From Methanocellales archaeon (lineage in GTDB: Archaea > Halobacteriota > UBA148), in NCBI GenBank assembly GCA_028715985.1, contig JAQUQR010000002.1:83718-147717 (forward strand): DNA of 64,000 bases, in the 5' to 3' direction. Below, piece after piece: positions 50,866-58,870 of the stretch. Every line of letters begins with the position of its first letter. The stretch's first letter is position 1. Below the pieces are notes generated by a model. That model made no database searches. It had not been told where the DNA came from and saw only the letters and a list, made by a program, of their open reading frames with translations. A program made the translations under genes and the position numbers.

Positions 50866-51564
50866 TCAGGGTCTAGTTATCAGTTCTGGACCCACAGACA
50901 TTTTCACGATTTTGGGAAGTTTGCCCCATTTTGCCATGCTATCCCCATAGATTATCAGCGCACCGTCTATGTTCTTGATGCCCTCAAATGAAGTATCAAG
51001 GTCCTTCTTAGATGTTATCTTGTTACCTAATGCAGTCGCAGTCGCATCTGCAAGTGCTGCGCTGGATGAAACAACAGTGACTGCATCTGAATTACCGAAA
51101 CTGATCGAATGGCCAACCCTACCAGATGAGGTGCAGATTCCGATCATGGAATCCCTAGGCTCTATTTGCAGCGCAAGGTCTTTAATAGGAGATTCACCCG
51201 TGTAGATTCCAACGTTTACAGGGATTTCATTCACCAATGCTATGTCGCCACCATTATCAACTATCACATGTTTTGCACCCTTTTGCATCATCGCTTCAAC
51301 CGTCAGTTCTGCAAGGGTACCAGCCACGGCGGCCATCGGTCCCACACCAGCAGCATTGCCAGCGTCACACATCCTCTTCACGACTTCAGGCACATTCTTT
51401 GGTGCCTGATACGGTTCAAGCGTGACTTGAAAAAAAGGATCGGATAGAATGTATCGCTCCAGATGCCCCCTATGCTCCCTGATAACTTCTTTGGCAAGTT
51501 CTATGTATTTCTCATCGGCGGTGATCGTTACAAGGGTCTCTTTTAGCTGAAATCTGGTTCTCAT
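50866..51564 (-). CDS. UPF0280 family protein (sulfide assimilation / homocysteine synthesis)
   Basis: It starts at the ATG at 51564 (MRTRFQLKETLVTITADEKY), overlapping the previous stop by four bases. UPF0280 (COG2122, ApbE-like fold) blocks are PFFQVTLEPYQAPKNVPEVV, CDAGNAAGVGPMAAVAGTLA, HVIVDNGGDIALVNEIPVNV and ICTSSGRVGHSISFGNSDAV. In Methanosarcina the homologue (MA1715) is known to aid sulfide assimilation alongside the two proteins encoded just upstream here. The three form an operon. No transmembrane segment is seen. Confidence 0.88.
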   Translation of the reverse strand: MRTRFQLKETLVTITADEKYIELAKEVIREHRGHLERYILSDPFFQVTLEPYQAPKNVPEVVKRMCDAGNAAGVGPMAAVAGTLAELTVEAMMQKGAKHVIVDNGGDIALVNEIPVNVGIYTGESPIKDLALQIEPRDSMIGICTSSGRVGHSISFGNSDAVTVVSSSAALADATATALGNKITSKKDLDTSFEGIKNIDGALIIYGDSMAKWGKLPKIVKMSVGPELITRP

Positions 51565-51944
51565 GAAAATTCCAATGCACCGTGGGGACATGCAGTTATG
51601 CACGCACCACACTGATTACACCGTTTCTCATCCAAAGCTATGCTCCAGTCATCTTTGAAACTGAGTGCTCTAACATAGCAAACAGAGATACATGCACCGC
51701 AATTAATGCATTCATCCTCATCCAGAATGACCGGGTGCTCTAAGATGGATACCTCCACTCCTCTTGAGCGGAATAGTTTTATCACCTCATTGAGCTTTTC
51801 ATCTGGAACATCGACCACAACTTCACCACTTACTGCGTCTACGCTCGCCCTATTGATGTTCAATTTAGCCCCTGTTTCAAGTATCACCTCTGAAATATGC
51901 GGCTCTTGATTTATTTCCGGGGCAAACCTTAGAAATATCTTCAT
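51561..51944 (-). CDS. NIL-domain ferredoxin of homocysteine biosynthesis
   Basis: Residues 1-~70 are a NIL domain (FLRFAPEINQEPHISEVILE, VVVDVPDEKLNEVIKLFRSR). The rest carries two [4Fe-4S] motifs, CINCGACISVCYV and CNQCGACITACPH. Matches the MA1822-type ferredoxin that partners the DUF39 protein in turning aspartate semialdehyde and sulfide into homocysteine. It is 127 residues long, 24 bases after the DUF39 gene and overlapping the UPF0280 gene by four bases. Confidence 0.9.
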   Translation of the reverse strand: MKIFLRFAPEINQEPHISEVILETGAKLNINRASVDAVSGEVVVDVPDEKLNEVIKLFRSRGVEVSILEHPVILDEDECINCGACISVCYVRALSFKDDWSIALDEKRCNQCGACITACPHGALEFS

Positions 51945-51968
51945 ATCATAATCACCACGGAATGCTAC

Positions 51969-53507
51969 CTACCGTTTTTCTTCGAGAGGTGCTTGGAAAG
52001 AGCATCCATTTCGTTTCGCAATTAATCTGCTTATGTCATCGCTCGTTATCATTCCAATGACCTTGCCATCTTTGTCTATAACTGGCAATGCTGAGATATT
52101 ATGTTTTTCCAATTTTCTAGCGGTTACATCTATCGGCTCGTCTAATGTGGCGGTAATAACTCTTCTGGTCATCGTCCTATCCAGTTTATCATACTTCCCC
52201 TGAGCTACTGCTTTGGATATGTCCCACGCAGTTATTATGCCTATCAACCTATCATCTTCAGATGTGACTGGCAGATGAGTGGACTGCCCCTTCATGATCA
52301 ACTTAGCCGCATCTTCAACGCTTTTCCCTTGTCTAATCGTGATCATCTTTCTTGACATCACGTCTTTGACAAGGGGTGTTTCCTTTGTCTGTTTCATTGG
52401 CCCAAATAGGGTGTCAGTCGGCAGTTTTTCCATGGGCTGAGACAGCATAAAATTGCCCTGCTCGATCCAATGCTTCAGCGTGGAGGCGACTTTCCTAGCC
52501 ATAAAAAAGCTGGATAACGGTGAAGTACGAACTTCTTTACCATCCAGCTCAATCATACCTGACTTTAGTTCCTCATATGAGACCTTTCTTAGCGTTGGCC
52601 GTAACCTTCTCGGAGAGGAATAGTCCAATACATTTGTGATGATGTCTGCATCACTTATTCCTGTTTTTTTGGCAATATTTTCATTTAGAACGGGGATCGG
52701 TATCCCTAGCCCAACATATAGTGTAGCGCCATAGCCATGGAAAGCAGCACCCCTGAGAAATTCGCGATTCATCTCCTTTAGATTTCCAGTAACCATTATC
52801 GTTGCAAGATCGTTCTGGGGTTCATGTTGTGTCCCCTCCCCGATGATGTAGCCCGGGGCACCGCATAGAAAAATTTTGGAGCCCGTGCCTATCGTCTCAA
52901 AGTCAGGATCATTATATAAGGGAGATAGCACCCCAGCACCAGAGTAGGTTGCATTTCCATAGTTTGGAAGAAGAGTGTCCATATAGGTATACAAGGTTCT
53001 GTCAGACGAATTTGTTGCTACATTGTATCTTTGATATGCGTTTCTGGGATTCAGCATGATCGCTTGATTCAAGTCGTCTATCGTGATCTCAGTTTCAATG
53101 TTTTTCCTGGGATAACAATCTGTGCCATCTGCAACGGCCCTTATGTGAACGGATTTGCGAGCTACTAAATCTTCTATAACATGTCCGCCACCATATTCCA
53201 TCCCTCGTGATTCGGAAATCTGCGTGGCGCCTATGTATGCATCTACCGCTGCAATGCCACCATATGCTTCCACATCGTTCAGCCACACTCTCTGCATTTT
53301 GATCGGGGGGTCAGAATGCCCAAAGTTCAAAAACGCTCCTGAGGAGCACATCGCACCGAAGGTGCCAGTGGTAACAACATCCACCTCTCTGGCGGCATCC
53401 TCTGGACCAAGTTCGTCCACTATATCAGTCATCTGTTCCGCAGTGACAACATGCACGCTGCCATCCTTGATCTTCTGGTTGATGTCTTGGACTGTTTTTT
53501 CCACCAT
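51969..53507 (-). CDS. Homocysteine biosynthesis enzyme (DUF39) with C-terminal CBS pair
   Basis: DUF39 (COG1900) proteins, such as MA1821, replace part of transsulfuration and form homocysteine from aspartate semialdehyde with sulfide. I start at the ATG at 53507 (MVEKTVQDINQKIKDGSVHV) after AGGTGGC. Family blocks are VVTTGTFGAMCSSGAFLNFG, GGIAAVDAYIGATQIS, DGTDCYPRKNIETEI, FLCGAPGYIIGEGTQHEP and GAAFHGYGATLYVGLGIPIP. Two CBS domains follow from about residue 390 (VKDVMSRKMITIRQGKSVED and MTRRVITATLDEPIDVTARK). The CBS pair suggests control by an adenosyl ligand. It is divergent from an HTH-CBS regulator. Confidence 0.93.
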   Translation of the reverse strand: MVEKTVQDINQKIKDGSVHVVTAEQMTDIVDELGPEDAAREVDVVTTGTFGAMCSSGAFLNFGHSDPPIKMQRVWLNDVEAYGGIAAVDAYIGATQISESRGMEYGGGHVIEDLVARKSVHIRAVADGTDCYPRKNIETEITIDDLNQAIMLNPRNAYQRYNVATNSSDRTLYTYMDTLLPNYGNATYSGAGVLSPLYNDPDFETIGTGSKIFLCGAPGYIIGEGTQHEPQNDLATIMVTGNLKEMNREFLRGAAFHGYGATLYVGLGIPIPVLNENIAKKTGISDADIITNVLDYSSPRRLRPTLRKVSYEELKSGMIELDGKEVRTSPLSSFFMARKVASTLKHWIEQGNFMLSQPMEKLPTDTLFGPMKQTKETPLVKDVMSRKMITIRQGKSVEDAAKLIMKGQSTHLPVTSEDDRLIGIITAWDISKAVAQGKYDKLDRTMTRRVITATLDEPIDVTARKLEKHNISALPVIDKDGKVIGMITSDDISRLIAKRNGCSFQAPLEEKR

Positions 53508-53547
53508 TCTAAGCCACCTATGAGTGATATCTTTATATAAATTTGTT

Positions 53548-53605
53548 ATTCCGATATAAATAGATTGTTGAATAGAATATTCCAAAGGGAATATATACTT
53601 GGAAT
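53548..53605. promoter_or_regulatory. Operator-like ATTCC repeats between the DUF39 operon and the HTH-CBS regulator
   Basis: ATATTCC-AAAG-GGAATAT (53577-53594) is a perfect 7-bp dyad. More half-sites (ATTCC at 53548-53552; TTGGAAT at 53599-53605) flank it. GATATAAATA (53553-53562) is a TATA-like box for the regulator, so the dyad would cover its start site. TTATATAA (53533-53540) may serve the DUF39 operon. Confidence 0.5.
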
Positions 53606-53624
53606 GCATAACATAATACCAACC

Positions 53625-54191
53625 ATGCTTCCAGATCTAGCAGAAATACAAAAAAGGAGAAGAAGTCTTGGCCTCTCGCAAAAACAACTGGCATGTTATG
53701 CAGGCGTTAGTCAATCATTGATAGCAAAGATAGAGGGGGGAAAAATAGACCCTTCCTATGGAAACGTCAAAAGGGTATTCAAAGCGTTGGAAAAGGAGAT
53801 GGGCAAACAAAAAAAGGCGATATTGGCGAAAGAGATTAGCAACAAAGAGGTCGTCTGTGTGGATAAAAAAGATTCGATTCATAGGGCAATAGAGCTCATG
53901 CAAAAATACGATATCTCACAGCTACCAGTGTACGATGAAAATACGCCTGTTGGCATCATTACAGAAAAAGTCATAACCAACCACATAGTGCAAAATAAAG
54001 ACCCAAAAAAATTATCAAAAAGGCCTATAGAGAGCGTGATGGAAAGAGAATTGCCTCAGATAAGCGAAGATGCCCCGGTAGAGATAGTTATCCCACTATT
54101 ACAACACAGTCCAGCAGTTTTAACAATAAAAAGGGGGATTACAACAGGCATAATAACAAAAGCAGATTTGCTAAAGATCGTGCAACTTTAA
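53625..54191 (+). CDS. HTH-CBS transcription regulator
   Basis: Residues ~1-55 form a Cro/C1-type helix-turn-helix (EIQKRRRSLGLSQKQLACYA, GVSQSLIAKIEGGKIDPSYG). A linker leads to two CBS domains (SNKEVVCVDKKDSIHRAIEL and PIESVMERELPQISEDAPVE). The archaeal layout 'MLP-D-L-x-E-I-Q-K-R-R' fits the ATG at 53625; ATGs at 53565 and 53604 are less likely. It is divergent from the homocysteine operon across a palindromic region, so I infer that it regulates itself and that operon in response to an adenosyl ligand. Confidence 0.85.
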   Translation: MLPDLAEIQKRRRSLGLSQKQLACYAGVSQSLIAKIEGGKIDPSYGNVKRVFKALEKEMGKQKKAILAKEISNKEVVCVDKKDSIHRAIELMQKYDISQLPVYDENTPVGIITEKVITNHIVQNKDPKKLSKRPIESVMERELPQISEDAPVEIVIPLLQHSPAVLTIKRGITTGIITKADLLKIVQL

Positions 54192-54352
54192 AGAGGGGTT
54201 TTTGAGCGGATAATATCGTTTTGAGGATATGAGGGTAACTGGGATCAAGGACATAGTTGAGATATTGATTGAGATAGTATATATCCCCCATCCACTTCAT
54301 TTAAACTACGTGCAAAACGATTTATAAATTCGGATAAGATAGATCAAATAAA

Positions 54353-54952
54353 TCACATCCTCTTTCCGACAAATCTCTCCCAAATTTTCAGATCGTCGGT
54401 CGTGTTCACATTAACTGCAAGGGCAGGCTCCCCCATTATGAGCAAATGCTCATCCTGCTCCTCTCTTATCAAGCGCCCATCCAAGATGTTCAAGCCCACA
54501 GGCACGATCAATCGTCCTTCCCTGTTTAGCACGATATCGGGACGCCTACCGATCTCATTGCAAACTTTAAGAGGGACATAAACCGATAGCGCCGGCTTGT
54601 TCGCCTTTTGATATACGCAGATGACCTCATCGATTAGCTTCGAATCCAGAAGGGGCAGATCAGCCATTACGATGAGAAACGGTGATTTTAGTCCCAGAAT
54701 CTCCGCAGCTTCTATCAAATCAGGTACATATCCGACGCCTCTCGTCTCGATCACAGGGAACTTGCCCTCCAGATGCTTTTTTGTTTTCAACGTATGGGGA
54801 GATGTTACGACAAAAATTTCATCGACTTTCTCGCTTTGTAGAAGTGCATCCAATACGTAGGATATCATAGCCCTTCCCTGTAACTCTATCAGGGGTTTCT
54901 CTCCCCTGCACAACCGAGTTCCAGGCCCACCTGCCATCACAAGAGCGTCCAT
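54353..54952 (-). CDS. cobY: Adenosylcobinamide-phosphate guanylyltransferase CobY
   Basis: The archaeal nucleotidyltransferase that adds GMP to adenosylcobinamide phosphate, replacing bacterial CobU. It is 199 residues long, with the NTP-binding start ALVMAGGPGTRLCRGEKPLI, then GVGYVPDLIEAAEIL and LIVMADLPLLDSKLIDEV. The C-terminus includes ALAVNVNTTDDLKIWE, characteristic of CobY. It ends the cobalamin operon and overlaps cobS by 16 bases. Confidence 0.93.
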   Translation of the reverse strand: MDALVMAGGPGTRLCRGEKPLIELQGRAMISYVLDALLQSEKVDEIFVVTSPHTLKTKKHLEGKFPVIETRGVGYVPDLIEAAEILGLKSPFLIVMADLPLLDSKLIDEVICVYQKANKPALSVYVPLKVCNEIGRRPDIVLNREGRLIVPVGLNILDGRLIREEQDEHLLIMGEPALAVNVNTTDDLKIWERFVGKRM

Positions 54953-55680
54953 GCAACTCCTCCCACAATTAATGCTGATATACGCCCAATTTCATTTGTA
55001 GCTCCGAGAACATCGCCACTCACGCCACCCAAGTTGTGATGCGCTATTCTTACAACTATCCATGCAGATGAAAGTGCGGCAAATAAAGCAATGATTCCCA
55101 CCAGGCCTAAAGCGAGCCAACAACCCATCATCGAAAAGGCTAGTCCAATCAGGACATCACGCAGGGTAACATTATCAACGAATATGGACCCCAATCCTTG
55201 GTGCATACTTCTTCCAAACAGGGCTGCAGTTACCATGGATTGCTTGGCGCAAATCTCAGCCGCCAATAGCGAGAACAGTATGTTTGGCTTTAGTTCAGCT
55301 ATGGCTGAGAACAGGATCAGGATCGACACTATACAAAAAGCAATCCCACCCACGCCCATAGAGGGGTCACGCATAGCCCTGATTTTCTCCTCCACAGAGC
55401 CATGTGTAAGTAGAGCGTCTCCAAAGTCCATTAATCCGTCTAAATGGTTCATTCCAGTGACCATATATAATACGGCAATGAGCAAGGCAGAGAATAAATA
55501 GTCTGACAAAAACTGTAGCATAAATCCAATGCAGCCAACCAAAAGACCGATGATGAAGCCCATAACCGGAAACAGATAGGCATGTGAACTCAACTTTTGG
55601 ATGCCCTCGACGTCGATTCCAACTGGAATGGTGGTGAAAAAACCTATGCCTGCCCTTATCGGGGGGATATACTCATTCAT
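54937..55680 (-). CDS. cobS: Cobalamin synthase CobS
   Basis: A membrane enzyme that joins adenosylcobinamide-GDP with alpha-ribazole (or its phosphate). The 247-residue protein has about six to seven hydrophobic segments. It carries the signature IGFFTTIPVGIDVEG, then the metal-binding MVTGMNHLDGLMDFGDALLT, EKIRAMRDPSMGVGGIAFCI and VSGDVLGATNEIGRIS. It overlaps cobZ (8 bases) and cobY (16 bases). Confidence 0.95.
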   Translation of the reverse strand: MNEYIPPIRAGIGFFTTIPVGIDVEGIQKLSSHAYLFPVMGFIIGLLVGCIGFMLQFLSDYLFSALLIAVLYMVTGMNHLDGLMDFGDALLTHGSVEEKIRAMRDPSMGVGGIAFCIVSILILFSAIAELKPNILFSLLAAEICAKQSMVTAALFGRSMHQGLGSIFVDNVTLRDVLIGLAFSMMGCWLALGLVGIIALFAALSSAWIVVRIAHHNLGGVSGDVLGATNEIGRISALIVGGVAWTLL

Positions 55681-56149
55681 TTTTATCTTCCTTTATCCTA
55701 AGCCCCGCATCATACATGTTTGCCGAGATGCCCCCTATGAGCCCTGCAATCACATCGTCCATGAAAGGACCCAGTTCCGCAACTATGCCGGGCTTGGCAT
55801 TATCGCACCGAACGTATTCAAACAAGCCCTTATATCCGCCTATGTATGTTGAAATGCTCAAACCCAGCACCTCGTCAGCGATCAGTGATGAAGCATCTAG
55901 AGGGTACCTCTCCCCCAAATCGATCAATCCTTGGGCAGCATCTCTCTCAAGAGCGAGCCCAGCATAGATAAGAGCGCATAGATTCGGATCTGCCAATGCG
56001 TGCTCCAGCTCTTTTCCAAAAATCCTCCTCGCCTCATCTTCGGTCTCAACACCAGGATGAGGCACATGCATCTGCATTGCAGCAGAAACGATTTTTTCAG
56101 GCGATAGTCCCTGTGATTCGAGTAACTCTTTAATTTTCATATATATCAT
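55673..56149 (-). CDS. cobZ: Alpha-ribazole phosphatase CobZ
   Basis: The archaeal phosphatase that replaces CobC in lower-ligand processing (PgpA-like fold). It is 158 residues long, with PHPGVETEDEARRIFGKELE, LERDAAQGLIDLGERYPLD, SLIADEVLGLSISTYIGGYK and KPGIVAELGPFMDDVIAGLI. The last is a conserved acidic pattern of the PgpA family. GGAGAGA lies upstream of the ATG. Seen in the cob operons of methanogens in this place. Confidence 0.88.
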   Translation of the reverse strand: MIYMKIKELLESQGLSPEKIVSAAMQMHVPHPGVETEDEARRIFGKELEHALADPNLCALIYAGLALERDAAQGLIDLGERYPLDASSLIADEVLGLSISTYIGGYKGLFEYVRCDNAKPGIVAELGPFMDDVIAGLIGGISANMYDAGLRIKEDKNE

Positions 56150-56157
56150 ATCTCTCC

Positions 56158-57045
56158 TTAATACAGCGGCAGATATACAAAATAGACGATAGTAAAGGAA
56201 ACAATTATTAAAAAGGTCGTTGCAATTTCCATAATGCGTACTGCCCTTTTGATATGGTAGGATTCCGGCATGTCAAGTTCACTGCCAAGTATATAATGTT
56301 CCGGCTTCTTAAGAGACACCGCTAGTGAACCTGCCATCGCAGCCATAGGCCATCCGGAGTTGGGGCTTTTTGTCAATCCGTGATCTCTCCTCGATATCTT
56401 CAGTGCAGAAAGAGGCGAACCATAGAAGATAGCCCCAGCCGAGATAAAGAGCACAGATAACCTTGCCGGTATGTAGTTCACCAGGTCATCTAATTTTGCA
56501 GAGAAGTAGCCGAAATCCCCTTGTCCAACCATGGAATCGAGGGTGTTGATCGCCTTGTATGCCAATGCTCCGGGTATGCCAAAAAGCAGGAAGTAGAACA
56601 AGGGTGAAAAGATGCCATCCACGAAATTTTCTGCAACCGATTCTATGACGGCAGAGGTAACCTCTTTTTTGGACAACTGAGATGGATCCCTTCCTACAAG
56701 CTTGGGCAAATTCTTCTTAGCATTCTCAAGATCGTCACTCGCGAGGTATTTTTCCATCATATTTGCAGTGCCTGCCAGGCAATTGATGGAAAACGTCGCC
56801 TTTAAAACATATGCTGACACAATCAAGCCGACGATCCCAGGTACAAGGGTGATTAAGTATCCTCCTAATGTAAAACCTCCCACAACCATCAGTGCCAAAA
56901 CAACCCCACCTGTTTTCGATTCGCTTATATAAGATCGTAAGCCATCTATGAGTTTACCCATCCATACCACCGGATGAATTTTTTCCGGAGGTTCTCCAAA
57001 AATGAGATCGATGAGGATTGCAATTAGCAATATCTTCCAGATCAT
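56158..57045 (-). CDS. cbiB: Adenosylcobinamide-phosphate synthase CbiB
   Basis: An integral membrane enzyme that attaches aminopropanol phosphate to adenosylcobyric acid. It is 295 residues long, opening LLIAILIDLIFGEPPEKIHP with VVWMGKLIDGLRSYISESK. Also seen are SVAENFVDGIFSPLFYFLLF, YKAINTLDSMVGQGDFGYFS and SPNSGWPMAAMAGSLAVSL, all CbiB hallmarks, and about five membrane segments. Its start overlaps the stop of the cobD gene by four bases. Confidence 0.95.
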   Translation of the reverse strand: MIWKILLIAILIDLIFGEPPEKIHPVVWMGKLIDGLRSYISESKTGGVVLALMVVGGFTLGGYLITLVPGIVGLIVSAYVLKATFSINCLAGTANMMEKYLASDDLENAKKNLPKLVGRDPSQLSKKEVTSAVIESVAENFVDGIFSPLFYFLLFGIPGALAYKAINTLDSMVGQGDFGYFSAKLDDLVNYIPARLSVLFISAGAIFYGSPLSALKISRRDHGLTKSPNSGWPMAAMAGSLAVSLKKPEHYILGSELDMPESYHIKRAVRIMEIATTFLIIVSFTIVYFVYLPLY

Positions 57046-58367
57046 AGTCTCCCCTCTATGACTTTCCAGATTTTGCTCAATTCGTCACCTGCAAGGAGTC
57101 CATCCATTATCTCCTGTACAATATCCGTTTGATGTATTATCTCACAGTCAATGCAACTCCATGCAACTCTACCCGATGAAGTTTTCACATATTTTCCCAA
57201 TCTCTTATCCTTACAAGGGTAGAATGGGCAGAAACAGAACGTGCAATCCTGTCCTAAGAAATGACAGGGATAGTGCTCACAACTCTCTCTGGCATTGGGA
57301 TCGATGACCTGTTTTAGTGCTATCACGAGTTTCTCGTTTTCTTTCCTCGTCCTTACAGCCACTCTTACATAGCCCTCTCCCAAAGAGAAAGAATCGCAAT
57401 TTCTTATAAGAAAACCATGATAAAGCATGCACTCCGCCAACTTGCTAGAGCTAAGACCGGTCCCCTTAACATCGAGCAAGATGAAATTTGCATGGCTTTC
57501 CAAGGGATTTACGCCTTTAATTTCGCTTAATTGGTTCATCAACCATTTTCGCTCACCCTTTATCAGCTCGCGTGATTTTTCCAAGTAATCAGATTTTTGA
57601 AATAGATAGATGGCAACTGCCTCAGCAAAACAACTTAGATTCCATGAAAGTCGCGAGTTATTCATCAATTCGACCAACCTTCTGGAGCCTATGCCATATC
57701 CAATCCTGACTCCGGGAATTGCAAAGCACTTAGTCAGTGATCGCAACACAAAGACGTAATACTCTTTGGCTGCGATATCACAGATGCTTTGCTCCGGATC
57801 TGATAGCTCGATAAACGTTTCATCCACAAAGAGATAGGTCTCATTTTTGACACAGCGATGCGCCAATTCTTCCAAATTATGGCGTTGAAGCAATTCTCCA
57901 GTTGGATTGTTAGGATTGCATATAAAAAGAGCCTTGGATTCCTCTAGCATTTTGTCTGATATCCCATCCACCTTCGAGCTTTCGACAAACAGGGGCTTTG
58001 CACCGAACAATCTGCAATTAAATTCATATTCACAAAAAGTTGGGGAAGGTATTATCACCTTGTCACCAAGCTCAACTATGAGCTCAGCAAATAGCCGGAT
58101 GAGTTCTAAGGATCCATTTCCTGGAACTATGTTTTCGCTGTGAACGCCTGCAAAAGAAGCCGCAGCTTCTCTAAATTTTGCATATTGGTCATCTGGATAC
58201 CTACCGATGTTTTCACATGCATCCAGTAGTATTTCCCTTACATCTGGCGGACCCATGGGGTTGAGACTGGTACTGAAGTCTATCAACCTTCCACTCTTAC
58301 CAATAACTTCTGATGCCTTCCCCCCATGCATGCATCGTTCTAATGCCAATGCTTCTTTTCTAACCAT
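57042..58367 (-). CDS. cobD: Threonine-phosphate decarboxylase CobD with a cysteine-rich C-terminal domain
   Basis: A PLP enzyme that makes aminopropanol phosphate for cobalamin; in Methanosarcina mazei the same architecture also phosphorylates threonine. The fold type I core (residues ~1-355) has FSTSLNPMGPPDVREILLD, ENIVPGNGSLELIRLFAEL, FICNPNNPTGELLQ, YLFVDETFIELSDP and the Schiff-base lysine in SLTKCFAIPGVRIGYG. Residues ~365-441 add CEHYPCHFLGQDCTFCFCPF and VAWSCIDCEIIHQTD, a metal-binding domain. It overlaps both neighbours. Confidence 0.92.
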   Translation of the reverse strand: MVRKEALALERCMHGGKASEVIGKSGRLIDFSTSLNPMGPPDVREILLDACENIGRYPDDQYAKFREAAASFAGVHSENIVPGNGSLELIRLFAELIVELGDKVIIPSPTFCEYEFNCRLFGAKPLFVESSKVDGISDKMLEESKALFICNPNNPTGELLQRHNLEELAHRCVKNETYLFVDETFIELSDPEQSICDIAAKEYYVFVLRSLTKCFAIPGVRIGYGIGSRRLVELMNNSRLSWNLSCFAEAVAIYLFQKSDYLEKSRELIKGERKWLMNQLSEIKGVNPLESHANFILLDVKGTGLSSSKLAECMLYHGFLIRNCDSFSLGEGYVRVAVRTRKENEKLVIALKQVIDPNARESCEHYPCHFLGQDCTFCFCPFYPCKDKRLGKYVKTSSGRVAWSCIDCEIIHQTDIVQEIMDGLLAGDELSKIWKVIEGRL

Positions 58368-58870
58368 TATAGATTCACGCCCAATATTTGTGATATTAAA
58401 TCGGGCTCCACAGCCCTTCTGAAAACCTCGACGAAATCCTCCATATCGGATACATAGGGTATTACTCCTAGAAACGGAACTCCTGTTTTTTCTTCCAAGA
58501 ACGTCAGCCCCGGCATTAGGATAGTATCATCGCCTCTGAATTTATTGACCAAAAAGCCAGATACACGCTGACCGTTGAGAAGTGCATACATCCCATATAG
58601 TACGGCAAACACACCACCCCTCTCGATATCTCCGACCAAAACAATCGAGGCATCAAACATATCTGCAATCTTCACATCTGTCAGCTCATCGCCCTCCAGG
58701 AGGATGCAATCATATTTGTGTAGGAGCCGCCCAATCGCCCCCATAGAGGCGTAATCCCGCTTATTAAGGGTGAATACACAATAGCCCCTTTCACTGAGCA
58801 ACCTTCGTAACGAAGCTATTATGGTGCTTTTTCCACAACTTTTCGCACCCAAGAACATTAGGTTGTTCAT
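58367..58870 (-). CDS. Stand-alone CobQ-like P-loop protein
   Basis: 167 residues. It opens with a Walker A motif, LMFLGAKSCGKSTIIASLRR. The second half matches the classic CobQ/BioD-type block: ASIVLVGDIERGGVFAVLYG, VSGFLVNKFRGDDTILMPGL and VPFLGVIPYVSDMEDFVEVF. There is no glutamine amidotransferase domain and no substrate-binding SxNMSLNS block. It is encoded between cobQ and cobD, overlapping both by one to four bases. A role in the pathway is likely from context, but the reaction is unknown; it may assist an amidation or activation step. Confidence 0.6.
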   Translation of the reverse strand: MNNLMFLGAKSCGKSTIIASLRRLLSERGYCVFTLNKRDYASMGAIGRLLHKYDCILLEGDELTDVKIADMFDASIVLVGDIERGGVFAVLYGMYALLNGQRVSGFLVNKFRGDDTILMPGLTFLEEKTGVPFLGVIPYVSDMEDFVEVFRRAVEPDLISQILGVNL

